A DNA stretch of 64,000 bases. It comes from Mucilaginibacter sp. KACC 22773 (lineage in GTDB: Bacteria > Bacteroidota > Bacteroidia > Sphingobacteriales > Sphingobacteriaceae). The DNA lies in contig NZ_CP117883.1 in NCBI RefSeq assembly GCF_028736215.1, positions 7,130,001 to 7,194,000 of the forward strand, given 5' to 3'. Position numbers and translations under genes: made by a program. The notes beneath the pieces are model-generated. The model ran no database searches and was not told the DNA's origin. It saw only the letters and a program-made list of their open reading frames with translations. Below, piece by piece: positions 1 to 8,800 of this stretch. The stretch's first letter is position 1; each line of letters opens with the position of its first letter.

Positions 1-1
1 G

Positions 2-2497
2 GCTGTTTTTGCCCGGTATTATGGCTTTAGCCTGTTTTACCTGTTGTGGATGATGCTGGTATTGATAAGGGCGTTTGGTTTTATATACCACAGAAGCAAA
101 CTTACCACAACCTCCTTTTTGGGCGTACTTTTAATATGCTCATTAATATCGGCCATTAAGTTAAACCATTTTGAAAGTATTAAAGAAGAGGTTGTGCGCA
201 AAAAACTGGTACACCGGTTAGAAGACCCGGTTGATCATGATGCCGAAAATACTTTTATAAAAACAGAGAAACGGATTCTTATTGATACAGCCATTGTGCG
301 CTATTTTAAGGAAAATGTACATAATACCGAGTACCTGCTAACCCGTTTTCAGAAATTATATTTTGACGGGTACTTATCAAAGTATGTAGTTAAAATACAC
401 GAATATGATGCTAACGACCAGCCCCTTGTTGAAGATGATGTTCCGATAACCAGCTTCAAAGATCAGGTTGTATATAACTCCTATAAGGTTGTGCCAACAT
501 CTTATTTTTACCGGGGAACGGCATCGTTTGGGCTTCAGAGCTACTTTGCGATACTTCCCATAAAAAGCAGGAACAAACAATTGGGCACCCTGGCTATTGA
601 GTTTACCTCAAAACCCCTTCAATCGTTAGGTGCCTTCCCCGATTTATTGATAGATGGGTCGCTGCAATCCGAAGATGAATTTAAAGACTATTCGTACGCG
701 TATTATTACGATAATCGCCTGCAAAGCCAGCGGGGCACTTATGTTTATACGCTTAATAATCCCGATTTTAAAGGGGTATTAAAAAAATATATTATAAAAA
801 CCACCAGGACAAACAACCCCGAATGGTACAACACCTTTACAAAATACGAACACCTTATTTATAAGCCCAACAAACGTAACATAGTTGTAGCAAGTAAGGA
901 AACAAACCCGCTTTATAATGGGGTAACGTCCATCACCTTCTTTTTTATGGCTTTGCTGGTATTCAGCGCAATTATTATTATTGTCAGGGGTGCATGGGTA
1001 CGCGTAAGAATTTTAAGCATCAAGGATGACAAAATCCGCTGGAATTTCCGGATCAATTTTGATAAGGTACTTTATAAAACGCGCATACAGTTTGTAATGA
1101 TTTTTGCGGTTGTTGTTACGCTGATAGCGGTTGGTTTTATCACTTTTGTATCAATAGGGAGCCAATATCAAAGCCAGCAGGATAAACAAATCCGTAATAA
1201 AATAACCCGTATCGCCGAGGCTTTTCAAACGGGAGCGTTAAACAAGTACATATACAATGTAAACGAAAAAAGCCAGGTTGATTTTGACATAATGGCCAAA
1301 ACCTATTCAACCGACCTGGTTTTGTTTGATATAAACGGCATACCGCTGGTGACAACACAGCCCAAAATGTACGAAGCCGGCCTGGTGGCAAAAAAAATGA
1401 ACTCCCGTGCCTTTATCTATTTAAGCCGCCTGCAAAAAACAGAATTTGTAAATGATGAGCGGATAGGCGAATTGAGCTATAAAGCCGCTTATGCGCCCAT
1501 TACAAGCTCCGGAAGAATAATAGCCTATATCCAATTGCCTTATTTTTCGAACGAGGCAGATTATAAAGAACGTATAACAGCGCTGCTGAACGTGATGATA
1601 AACGTTTATACGCTGGTGTTTATAGCTATTGGTTTATTTGCTATTATTATTGCAAGGCAAATTACCACGCCGTTAAGCTTCATACAGGAAACGTTGAGCA
1701 AAACCATATATGGCAAAAAAAACGAACCGATAAAATGGCAGCGAAATGATGAAATTGGGGCATTGGTTAAAGAGTACAATAAAATGATATCGGCCCTTGA
1801 AAATAGTGCGAACAGGCTGGCACAGTCTGAGCGTGAAAGCGCCTGGCGCGAAATGGCTAAACAGGTAGCTCACGAAATTAAAAATCCGTTAACCCCGCTA
1901 AAATTAGGTTTGCAACTGCTTGATAAATCGTGGCGCGACAAGGACCCTAAATTCGATCAAAAATTCGAGCGCTTCAGCAAATCGTTTGTCGAACAAATAG
2001 AAAGTTTATCCTCAATCGCATCTGAGTTTTCAGCTTTTGCCAAAATGCCCGATACCCGTATCGAACAATTAAATGTTTTTGAAATGCTTAACCAGGCGGT
2101 TACCATATTTAAGCAAATGGACAATATGCATATCATGTATCAGCCGCCGGCCCCCCCCTTTATGATTAATGCCGATAAGGATCAGTTGCTGCGTTGTTTT
2201 AATAATTTATTAAAAAATGCCATAGAGGCCACTCCGCCGGATAGGAAAGGGCTAATAGATATCAATTACCTAATTACCAGCAAAAATGTACTGCTTACCA
2301 TAAAAGATAATGGCAACGGGATTCCCGAAAATATGCGCGAAAAGATATTCGAACCCAATTTTACCACCAAAAGCTCCGGAACGGGCCTTGGGCTTGCCTT
2401 TGTGAAAAATTCAATTGAGAATGCCAACGGCAAAATATGGTTTGAAACAACCATTGGTATCGGCACTACTTTTTACCTAAGCTTTCCATCTGTTTAA
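2..2497 (+). CDS. Sensor histidine kinase, NtrY-like (5' end cut by window edge)
   Basis: Membrane-bound two-component sensor kinase. The reading frame is open to the first bases of the window, and the first ATG codons (near 50) lie inside a hydrophobic segment, so the true N-terminus is outside. Visible order: transmembrane segment, periplasmic sensor region, a second hydrophobic pair (about 940-1000 and 1085-1160), another sensor stretch, a further membrane segment (about 1585-1665), a HAMP-like linker, the H-box VAHEIKNPLTPLKLG with phospho-acceptor His at 1871-1873, the N-box NNLLKNAIEA, and G-boxes DNGNGIPE and GTGLGLAF. The HEIKNPLTP form of the H-box and the large membrane N-terminus resemble NtrY-type kinases. 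No response regulator gene is visible in the window; it may lie upstream. The ligand is unknown. Confidence 0.9.
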   Translation, partial: AVFARYYGFSLFYLLWMMLVLIRAFGFIYHRSKLTTTSFLGVLLICSLISAIKLNHFESIKEEVVRKKLVHRLEDPVDHDAENTFIKTEKRILIDTAIVRYFKENVHNTEYLLTRFQKLYFDGYLSKYVVKIHEYDANDQPLVEDDVPITSFKDQVVYNSYKVVPTSYFYRGTASFGLQSYFAILPIKSRNKQLGTLAIEFTSKPLQSLGAFPDLLIDGSLQSEDEFKDYSYAYYYDNRLQSQRGTYVYTLNNPDFKGVLKKYIIKTTRTNNPEWYNTFTKYEHLIYKPNKRNIVVASKETNPLYNGVTSITFFFMALLVFSAIIIIVRGAWVRVRILSIKDDKIRWNFRINFDKVLYKTRIQFVMIFAVVVTLIAVGFITFVSIGSQYQSQQDKQIRNKITRIAEAFQTGALNKYIYNVNEKSQVDFDIMAKTYSTDLVLFDINGIPLVTTQPKMYEAGLVAKKMNSRAFIYLSRLQKTEFVNDERIGELSYKAAYAPITSSGRIIAYIQLPYFSNEADYKERITALLNVMINVYTLVFIAIGLFAIIIARQITTPLSFIQETLSKTIYGKKNEPIKWQRNDEIGALVKEYNKMISALENSANRLAQSERESAWREMAKQVAHEIKNPLTPLKLGLQLLDKSWRDKDPKFDQKFERFSKSFVEQIESLSSIASEFSAFAKMPDTRIEQLNVFEMLNQAVTIFKQMDNMHIMYQPPAPPFMINADKDQLLRCFNNLLKNAIEATPPDRKGLIDINYLITSKNVLLTIKDNGNGIPENMREKIFEPNFTTKSSGTGLGLAFVKNSIENANGKIWFETTIGIGTTFYLSFPSV

Positions 2498-2641
2498 GGT
2501 GAAAGGCAAAAGGTGAAAAGTAAAAGGTTTTTTTGCGGCGAATGTGGAAGCCAGGGCCTTTTGATAGGAAAAAGAGGCCCCCGTCAGTTAACTACTAAAA
2601 CCCTTTTACTTTTCACCTTTCGCCTTTACCCTTTCGCCTTT
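2497..2641. repeat. Imperfect inverted repeat with heptamer-like periodicity
   Basis: The space between two convergent genes is filled by an A/G-rich arm (2497-2530) and a T/C-rich arm (2597-2641) that are imperfect reverse complements. The right arm runs as ctttt-ac / ctttt-ca / cctttcg / cctttac / cctttcg units of about 7 bases. The DNA between the arms has a shorter GC-rich partial hairpin (gggcct ... aggccc). It could serve as a bidirectional terminator, but the periodic arms suggest a dispersed repeat family. Confidence 0.6.
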
Positions 2642-2644
2642 GAC

Positions 2645-3175
2645 CTACTTAATAAATTTCTTCACTGTCTCTGTAATATGGGCTAAATGGTGTTTGCTGT
2701 GCCATGAGTATAATGCCAACCCTTTTTTAAGCGAAACAGTATCGCCGGATGCCGGATGTACAAAAGAACGCTGCCACTCGTTTTCGGTAAAACTTTCAAA
2801 TAAGGCAACCATGTGGATGTGTATGCCTTCTAACATTTTTAATGATGATTCTACCGGCAGGCGATAATCGGGGAGTAAAGCCCAGTCGGCTTCTTCGTAT
2901 GGTTTTATAACCGGGTTGTTTTCGGTAAGCGCCAGCTTAAACCGGGTGATTGAATTCATGTGGCTGTCGGCCAGGTGATGGATCACTTGCCTCAATGTCC
3001 AGCCGCCGGTACGGTAAGGGGTATCCAGTTCCTGGTAGTTTAAACCGGCTATTGCGTTACGCAATTTACCGGGCAGGGTGCGCAGGTCGTCTATCCATTC
3101 GCGAATGTTTTCGTCGGTATAGGATGCCGGTGGTGCAAACTTCCCTATCGGGAACCTCATTTGTTGGTCTGTCAT
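2645..3175 (-). CDS. DinB/YfiT-type putative metal-dependent thiol transferase
   Basis: A 176-residue protein of the DinB superfamily four-helix bundle, close to YfiT/BstA (putative bacillithiol S-transferase). The three-histidine metal site of the family is visible: one His in the segment VIHHLADSHMN near residues 66-72 and a pair in YSWHSKHHLAHI near 157-163. Length is normal for the family. YfiT-type enzymes are proposed to attach low-molecular-weight thiols to electrophiles, but the thiol used by this organism cannot be read from the sequence. It is convergent with the kinase gene and divergent from the FAD oxidoreductase. The substrate is an inference from family only. Confidence 0.8.
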   Translation of the reverse strand: MTDQQMRFPIGKFAPPASYTDENIREWIDDLRTLPGKLRNAIAGLNYQELDTPYRTGGWTLRQVIHHLADSHMNSITRFKLALTENNPVIKPYEEADWALLPDYRLPVESSLKMLEGIHIHMVALFESFTENEWQRSFVHPASGDTVSLKKGLALYSWHSKHHLAHITETVKKFIK

Positions 3176-3264
3176 ATGTCTATAAAAAAAATTAAATTAA
3201 GTATAATTTTATAGTACAGCAAGCTTTAGCCTAAATTAGCGTTCTGTACGTGTTATTTCAACCG

Positions 3265-4602
3265 ATGATAAAAAAATTGTTTTTAGTATTGCTGCTTTTA
3301 AAATGCCCGTTTACATACGCCCAAACCATTAAAACCGATATTTTGGTAATCGGCGGAGGTCCAGCCGGCACGTCAGCCGCAATACAGGGTGCCCGCAGCA
3401 AAATTAAAACAGTATTAATTGAAGCAGGCCCGCAATTATGCTCTTCAATGCAAGCTCAAACAATGGCGACCATCGGCGGCGGGCAAAATCTGCCGTCCGG
3501 CATCTGGGGCGAATTCCGGAAATGGGTAATGATATTTTACAAAAAAACACCTGGATATGATACCGCGTATAATGCCCCACTGCGCTTAGAGCCATACACA
3601 GGTGCTGCCATTATAAAAAAAATGGCCGATACGGTTAAAAATCTCACTATAAAATTAAATACTGTTGTTAACTCGGTAAAAAAAGACGGGGATGGTTGGG
3701 TGGTAACCGTTAGCCAGGATTCAAAATCGCAACAAATAAAAACAAGGGTGATTATTGACGCTACACCCAATGCCGCAATAGCCCAAAAACTGAATCTCAA
3801 TTTTAAGCCAGCGGATTTAATGGCCAATAGCTACCAGTCTACCGCCTATCGTACCAGCATCGCGACAGGCGATGGTTATAAGGGCCGTAGTGATGATAAA
3901 AAGAACACATCAAACAGTTACCCGCAACCGCCGGTATATTGTATTCCATTAGGCGCTGTTGTAGCGCCGGGCGCGGAGAACCTGTTGATAACGAGTTCGT
4001 TTTTCCCCGAGGATGACATTCAATATCTGCCCAACCAGCTTATGCTGGGCCAGGGTGCCGGAGCAGCAGCAGCATTTTGTGCGTTTTTTAAAACTACTAC
4101 CCACAAATTAAACGCACGCACTGTGCAGGGCGAACTACTGGATTTTAAAAGCTACCTGCTTCCTTTTGCCGATGTGAGCCAAAACGATCGTTATTTTAGG
4201 GCGGTGCAGCAGATTGGGGCAACCGGTTTATTAAAGGGAGTGCAAAAACAGGATAGTAATAAAACTGATGTACTGTTTATGCCCGATTCGACTGTTAATA
4301 CGGCCGAGATTGAACCGGTATTAAATGATATTTATACCCGTACATTTTTATGGTTCAACAGGGAAAAACCCACGCAAAAATTTACAGTAGAAAACACGCT
4401 GTCGCTTATAAGCGAGATAACGCTAACTGATCCTAAAACCCTGCACATCTCCATGGCCAAGGCCTGGAAAAGCCAATATAAATTCCAAACGGATTTTGAT
4501 GTTAACCGGCCAATAACCCGCCGGGAGTTTGCTATACTGGTTAACCAGTTTTTAAACCCTTTTGCCCGAACGGTGGATTTATCGGGTAGGTTTGTAAATT
4601 AA
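3265..4602 (+). CDS. Secreted FAD-dependent oxidoreductase
   Basis: About 445 residues with an N-terminal signal peptide (MIKKLFLVLLLLKCPFTYAQ), so a periplasmic or surface product. Directly after it is a Rossmann FAD-binding motif, DILVIGGGPAGTSAA, with GGGPAG at about residues 30-35, and a typical second strand ending VLIEAG. The order matches the FAD_oxidored (pfam12831-like) group, found in Bacteroidota beside carbohydrate genes. I chose the ATG at 3265 because it begins the signal peptide; a GTG at 3250 only adds five residues. It stops just before the convergent acetyltransferase, with a 4-base overlap of the two stop regions. The substrate is unknown. Confidence 0.82.
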   Translation: MIKKLFLVLLLLKCPFTYAQTIKTDILVIGGGPAGTSAAIQGARSKIKTVLIEAGPQLCSSMQAQTMATIGGGQNLPSGIWGEFRKWVMIFYKKTPGYDTAYNAPLRLEPYTGAAIIKKMADTVKNLTIKLNTVVNSVKKDGDGWVVTVSQDSKSQQIKTRVIIDATPNAAIAQKLNLNFKPADLMANSYQSTAYRTSIATGDGYKGRSDDKKNTSNSYPQPPVYCIPLGAVVAPGAENLLITSSFFPEDDIQYLPNQLMLGQGAGAAAAFCAFFKTTTHKLNARTVQGELLDFKSYLLPFADVSQNDRYFRAVQQIGATGLLKGVQKQDSNKTDVLFMPDSTVNTAEIEPVLNDIYTRTFLWFNREKPTQKFTVENTLSLISEITLTDPKTLHISMAKAWKSQYKFQTDFDVNRPITRREFAILVNQFLNPFARTVDLSGRFVN

Positions 4603-5120
4603 ACGGAAGGCTTAAGTATAGCGTATAAATGCTCGTCTAAAATAAGGCCGTTTTTAATAATGGCATTTTTACAGATAGCTTCTTTTACGAAACCCGCTTT
4701 TTCCAATACCCGCATTGATTTTGGATTGTTGCCTAATACGCCCGCCTGTAGCCTTACAATATCAAGTTTGGCAAAGCCGTAATCAACAACCTGTTTAACA
4801 GCTTTGTGCATTATGCCTTTTCCCCAATGTTCCTGACCCAGCCAATATCCAATTAATGCGGATTTTCGATAAATATCGACCCTTAAATCAATGCCAATTA
4901 CGCCTGCAACTTCGTGGTTAATAACAATCGCAAACTTAGTTTGCACTTTGTCGGCCATTGCAAGCCCTATAAAATCAAAGGCATCCGTAAGCTTGTATGG
5001 CGATGGAAAGCGATCAAGAAGGGCATCAAAAACCCTTGGGTTATCGGCATGTTTTTGTAACGATTTAGCATCGGCCAACCGCAACTTCCGTAAAATAAAA
5101 CCGTCGCCTTTAATTTCCAT
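4599..5120 (-). CDS. GNAT family N-acetyltransferase (RimJ/RimL-like)
   Basis: About 173 residues with the acetyltransferase_3 pattern: N-terminal ILRKLRLADAKSLQKHADNP, a central GYWLGQEHWGKGIMHKAV acetyl-CoA-binding loop (the Q/R-x-x-G-x-G/A region), and the C-terminal VLGNNPKSMRVLEKAGFVKE motif characteristic of RimJ/RimL-type enzymes. It probably transfers an acetyl group from acetyl-CoA to an amine on a protein N-terminus or small molecule. I prefer the ATG at 5120 to the in-frame TTG at 5129, because homologues begin close to the first beta strand. It overlaps the 3' end of the upstream oxidoreductase gene tail-to-tail. The specific substrate cannot be told. Confidence 0.85.
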   Translation of the reverse strand: MEIKGDGFILRKLRLADAKSLQKHADNPRVFDALLDRFPSPYKLTDAFDFIGLAMADKVQTKFAIVINHEVAGVIGIDLRVDIYRKSALIGYWLGQEHWGKGIMHKAVKQVVDYGFAKLDIVRLQAGVLGNNPKSMRVLEKAGFVKEAICKNAIIKNGLILDEHLYAILKPSV

Positions 5121-5207
5121 TTGTAACAATAAACGCCTAAAATTAGCAAAGCAAAGCCAAACTGTTAAATTGCATCGCGTATTAGTTGCGCGAAATAAGA
5201 CTGACTC

Positions 5208-7571
5208 ATGAAAAAAATATTTACGCTGCTATTGCTGGCCAATACTGCCGGTGCTTTTGCCCAAAAGCTGGATACCCTTACCATTGAAAAAATTATGCGC
5301 GATCCAAAATGGATAGGCGTATCCCCATCAAACATTCACTGGAGCGATGACAGCAAAAAAATCCTTTTTACCTGGAATGCAGATAAAACCGGGCCTGATG
5401 AATTGTTTGCCGCTACGCCTGCCAGTGCGGCACCGCAAAAAGTAAGCATTGCCAATAAGCGCGGTTTACCGGCAGAAAATGGTAATTGGAATAAAAAGCG
5501 CACTCAAAAAGTTTTTGAAAAAAACGGAGATTTGTTTTTAGAAGATCTCAAAACGGGCAAAATAACGCAGCTTACCCATACCGAGGAGGGGGAAAGTGCG
5601 CCGGTTTTTAACGGCGATGAAAGCCACATCATATTTTCGCAAGGCAGTAACCTGTTCTCCGTGAAGCTTAATGGGAATGGGTTGGAGCAGCTAACTAATT
5701 TTGTTAAATCAAAAAGTAAAAAGGGCAACGACGAACTTAACGAAGAAGAAAAATGGCTTAAAGGGCAGCAACTGGAATTGTTTGATATTATTAAAGTTGA
5801 GAGGAAAGAGAAAAAACAAGACTCAACTGAAAGTGCAGAGTTGGCGCCGAAGCGATTGAAGGAACTGGTTTTTGGAACAAAACGGGTTGGGCGGGTTAAA
5901 ATAAGCCCCGATGAACGCTTTGTTACTTACCGGCTTACAAAGCAGGCCGATGACGTTAAAAGCGCCATCGTTCCTAATTATGTAACCGAATCGGGGTTCA
6001 CGGAGGATATTCCCAATCGTTCAAAAGTAGGCCGTCCATCATCAACATCCGAAACTTTTATTTATGACCGTCAGCGCGATTCTGTTTATCGCATCAGCAC
6101 GGCCGATATCCCAGGAATTAAAGACCAGCCCGATTATTTAAAAGATTATCCTAAAGAACAGGAAGCTTATAAAAAGGCAAATGCCGACAGGCTGGTAACC
6201 ATAGAAGGCGTGTTATGGAGCGAGAACAGCGCCCATGCAGTTGTTGTAATATCGGCCCAGGATAATAAAGACCGTTGGATTATGCGATTGGACGCCGCCA
6301 CCGGCAAGCTTAGCCTGCTTGACCGCCAGCGCGATGAAGCCTGGATTGGTGGTCCCGGAATTGAAAACTCGGCGACAGGGAATGTTGGGTTTATCGACAA
6401 TGATCATTTTTATTTTCAGAGCGAGGCCAGCGGTTACTCCCACATCTACGTAATTGATGTTAATAGCGGCGTAAAAAAGCAAATTACCAGTGGCAAATGG
6501 GAAGTGCAAACCTTGCAGTTATCCAACGATAAAAAAAGGTTTTACTTCACCGCCAATATCGATCATCCCGGGTTGACGGATTTTTATAGTCTGCCGGTTG
6601 ATGGCGGGACGCCAACAAAAATAACCGGCATGAAGGGCGGCAACGACGTAACACTATCGCCCGACGAAAAGTGGCTGGCTATCCGCTACTCCTATTCCAA
6701 CAAACCATGGGAACTATATGTGCAGGCCAATAAGCCCGGTGCCAGGGCGGTGCAGGTTACCAAATCCATAAGCAAAGAATACGAATCATACCAATGGCGC
6801 GCCCCGGAAATTATCACCTTTAAGAACCGTTATGGCAGCGATGTTTACGCACGCCTTTACCTACCCAAAAAGGCCGACCCCGCCAAACCGGCTGTGGTTT
6901 TTGTGCATGGCGCAGGATACCTGCAAAATGTAACTTATTCCTGGAGCTATTACTTCCGCGAGTTTATGTTTAACAATATGCTGGCCGATAATGGTTATAC
7001 TGTGATTGATATTGATTATACGGCAAGCGCGGGTTACGGCCGCGACTGGCGCACAGGTATTTACCGGCATATGGGGGGCAAAGACCTATCCGACCAGGTT
7101 GATGGCGTAAAGTACCTGGTTGATAAATATGGCGTAAACCCCAAACACGTTGGCTTATACGGCGGATCATACGGCGGGTTTATTACGCTGATGGGCATGT
7201 TTACCGAGCCCGATGTTTTCGCGGCGGGCGGTGCTATCCGCTCGGTTACAGATTGGGCGCATTATAATCATGAGTATACCTCCAATATTTTAAATGAACC
7301 TTTTACAGATGAAACAGCTTATCGAAAAAGCTCGCCTATATACTTTGCCAATGGCTTAAAAGGCAATTTATTGATGTTGCACGGTATGATAGATCAGAAT
7401 GTGAATTACCAGGATATAATCAGGCTAACCCAGAGATTAATTGAGTTACACAAAGAAAATTGGGAGCTGGCATCGTACCCCGTAGAAGACCACGCCTTTG
7501 AACAGCCCAGCAGCTGGACGGATGAGTATAAACGGATTTATAAATTATTTGAACAAACGTTGAAGAAATAA
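5208..7571 (+). CDS. S9 family peptidase (prolyl oligopeptidase/DPP-like)
   Basis: A 787-residue secreted serine peptidase. It starts with a signal peptide (MKKIFTLLLLANTAGAFAQ), followed by a WD40/PD40-like beta-propeller (about 40-520; motifs such as HWSDDSKKILF, SPDERFVTY and LSPDEKWLAI) and a C-terminal alpha/beta-hydrolase domain. The catalytic triad is visible: Ser654 in GGSYGGF, Asp729 in MIDQNVN and His762 in EDHAFEQP. A hydrolase of this layout cleaves short peptides, often after proline, once they enter the propeller channel. Length and order match Bacteroidota S9B/S9C peptidases. It appears monocistronic; the following lipoprotein is separated by an inverted-repeat element. Confidence 0.92.
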   Translation: MKKIFTLLLLANTAGAFAQKLDTLTIEKIMRDPKWIGVSPSNIHWSDDSKKILFTWNADKTGPDELFAATPASAAPQKVSIANKRGLPAENGNWNKKRTQKVFEKNGDLFLEDLKTGKITQLTHTEEGESAPVFNGDESHIIFSQGSNLFSVKLNGNGLEQLTNFVKSKSKKGNDELNEEEKWLKGQQLELFDIIKVERKEKKQDSTESAELAPKRLKELVFGTKRVGRVKISPDERFVTYRLTKQADDVKSAIVPNYVTESGFTEDIPNRSKVGRPSSTSETFIYDRQRDSVYRISTADIPGIKDQPDYLKDYPKEQEAYKKANADRLVTIEGVLWSENSAHAVVVISAQDNKDRWIMRLDAATGKLSLLDRQRDEAWIGGPGIENSATGNVGFIDNDHFYFQSEASGYSHIYVIDVNSGVKKQITSGKWEVQTLQLSNDKKRFYFTANIDHPGLTDFYSLPVDGGTPTKITGMKGGNDVTLSPDEKWLAIRYSYSNKPWELYVQANKPGARAVQVTKSISKEYESYQWRAPEIITFKNRYGSDVYARLYLPKKADPAKPAVVFVHGAGYLQNVTYSWSYYFREFMFNNMLADNGYTVIDIDYTASAGYGRDWRTGIYRHMGGKDLSDQVDGVKYLVDKYGVNPKHVGLYGGSYGGFITLMGMFTEPDVFAAGGAIRSVTDWAHYNHEYTSNILNEPFTDETAYRKSSPIYFANGLKGNLLMLHGMIDQNVNYQDIIRLTQRLIELHKENWELASYPVEDHAFEQPSSWTDEYKRIYKLFEQTLKK

Positions 7572-7620
7572 TGGGACGGCACATCAATAAGTCGAGCATC
7601 ACCAATTTATTTCCTATTCT

Positions 7621-7715
7621 TGTCATCCTGAGGAACGAAGGATCTGTCGACTATCCTTTGCCGACATGCATGACCGATAGCAAAGTTCGCAGATCCTTCG
7701 TTCCTCAGGATGACA
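7621..7715. repeat. REP-like element: perfect 26-bp inverted repeat
   Basis: The arm at 7621-7646 (tgtcatcctgaggaacgaag and six further bases) is the exact reverse complement of 7690-7715, with a 43-base loop between. An in-frame extension of the downstream lipoprotein gene runs through it, but the arms are clearly not coding. The arm resembles short palindromic intergenic repeats of the tcatcctgaggaacgaagg kind that I associate with Sphingobacteriaceae genomes. No second copy was noticed in this window. Confidence 0.75.
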
Positions 7716-7768
7716 GTTTTATATTTAAACTTTGTTCTTCTTCCATAATATCGAAGAAGGTTATCACA

Positions 7769-8206
7769 GTGAACAACTTCTTTGTTTATATAGTATTCTT
7801 GGCTCTAACCCTGTTTTTCACCGGCTGCTCATCCAATCAACCCAAAGTCAACAACGTTAAAATTAACCTTACCCCCGATAAGCACTCCCTCAAAATAACA
7901 GGCCTCGACCTATTGATAGTCCAGGATATCAACCGCGACTCATCCGGTGGCAACTGGCAAAGCCTGGTGCCGGTATTTAAAATGCCGATAGATGCCGAGC
8001 TAAAAAACTATCAGCCCATACAGCCGGGCAAGTATGTGGTTACAGATAGCGTGGTGGTTTTTACGCCCGACACCCCTTTTATCGCGCAGCAAACTTATTT
8101 TGTACGCTACTATAAATTTGATGCCAATAGCAAGGCCTCGGATTTTATATTAGGAAAAAACAAACTGGGCAGCTTGCACTATACAGATTTGATTTTTAAG
8201 CAATAA
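7769..8206 (+). CDS. Small lipoprotein, function unknown
   Basis: About 145 residues. Begins at GTG 7769 with a lipoprotein signal, MNNFFVYIVFLALTLFFTGC, whose lipobox FTGC predicts lipidation and membrane anchoring. A purine-rich gaagaagg sequence lies eight bases upstream of this GTG. The frame is open further 5' to 7571, but that part runs through the inverted-repeat element and has no signal peptide, so I reject the longer start. The mature part looks like a beta-sandwich: strands such as YVVTDSVVVFTPDTPFIAQQ followed by TYFVRYYKF recall bacterial Ig-like domains of the SbsA type. No catalytic motif is seen. It is followed by the leader of the rimP operon. Confidence 0.72.
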   Translation: MNNFFVYIVFLALTLFFTGCSSNQPKVNNVKINLTPDKHSLKITGLDLLIVQDINRDSSGGNWQSLVPVFKMPIDAELKNYQPIQPGKYVVTDSVVVFTPDTPFIAQQTYFVRYYKFDANSKASDFILGKNKLGSLHYTDLIFKQ

Positions 8207-8219
8207 CCCTATTTGATAG

Positions 8220-8249
8220 TTGAAAAATTAATAAATTTGATTATATTTG
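8220..8249 (+). promoter_or_regulatory. Bacteroidota-type promoter for rimP-nusA-infB
   Basis: TTG at 8220-8222, exactly 19 bases, then TATATTTG at 8242-8249 reproduces the primary sigma consensus TTG-N19-TAnnTTTG. Transcription would start near 8255, only a few bases before the hairpin at 8261. Confidence 0.75.
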
Positions 8250-8260
8250 CAGTCAATTAA

Positions 8261-8291
8261 TAAAAGAGGGGGCAAATAGCCCCCTCTTTTA
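8261..8291 (+). terminator. Strong 13-bp hairpin in the rimP leader (terminator or attenuator)
   Basis: Perfect stem taaaagagggggc / gccccctctttta with loop aaata, followed by a T-rich tail. It can terminate the upstream lipoprotein transcript. Because the promoter lies just upstream of it, it is also the first element of the rimP-nusA-infB mRNA. Confidence 0.8.
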
Positions 8292-8332
8292 TTTTATCAA
8301 TTAAAAATTATCAATCAAAAAACGGGCGGGTA

Positions 8333-8797
8333 ATGAACATTGAAAAAAGAGTAAGGGAACTGGTAGAAGAAAAAATAGCCGATAAGCCGAATTTGTTTTT
8401 GGTTGATGTTAAAATGCACTCAAACGGAAAGCTTATTGTTTTGCTTGATGGCGATGACGGTGTAGGTATTGACGATTGCGTGGCGGTAAGCAGGCATGTG
8501 GGCTTCCATTTAGAGGAAGAAAACGTAATTGAAACAGCCTACAACCTGGAAGTATCGTCGCCGGGGATTGATTTTCCGCTTTCATCGGCAAGGCAATATG
8601 CCAAGAATGTTGGGCGCACATTGGGTATCAAAATGGCCGATGGCGTAAAACGAGAGGGTGTTTTATCGGCATTAACCGAAGACGCCATTATAATTGAAGA
8701 AAAAATAAAAGAAAAAGGGAAAAAGGCCGAAACTGTTGAAAGCGTTATCCCATTAGATAAAATAACAGAAACAAAAGTTTTAATATCATTCAAGTAG
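8333..8797 (+). CDS. rimP: Ribosome maturation factor RimP
   Basis: A 154-residue cytoplasmic protein needed for maturation of the 30S subunit. The sequence shows the two-domain RimP layout: an N-terminal alpha/beta domain with LFLVDVKMHSNGKLIVLLDGDDGVGIDDC and the hallmark LEVSSPGIDFPL (about residues 70-85), then a C-terminal SH3-like domain ending in IPLDKITETKVLISFK. Length is usual. It is the first gene of the conserved rimP-nusA-infB operon, three bases before nusA, so translation may be coupled. Identity is supported by both motif and gene order. Confidence 0.97.
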   Translation: MNIEKRVRELVEEKIADKPNLFLVDVKMHSNGKLIVLLDGDDGVGIDDCVAVSRHVGFHLEEENVIETAYNLEVSSPGIDFPLSSARQYAKNVGRTLGIKMADGVKREGVLSALTEDAIIIEEKIKEKGKKAETVESVIPLDKITETKVLISFK

Positions 8798-8800
8798 AAA

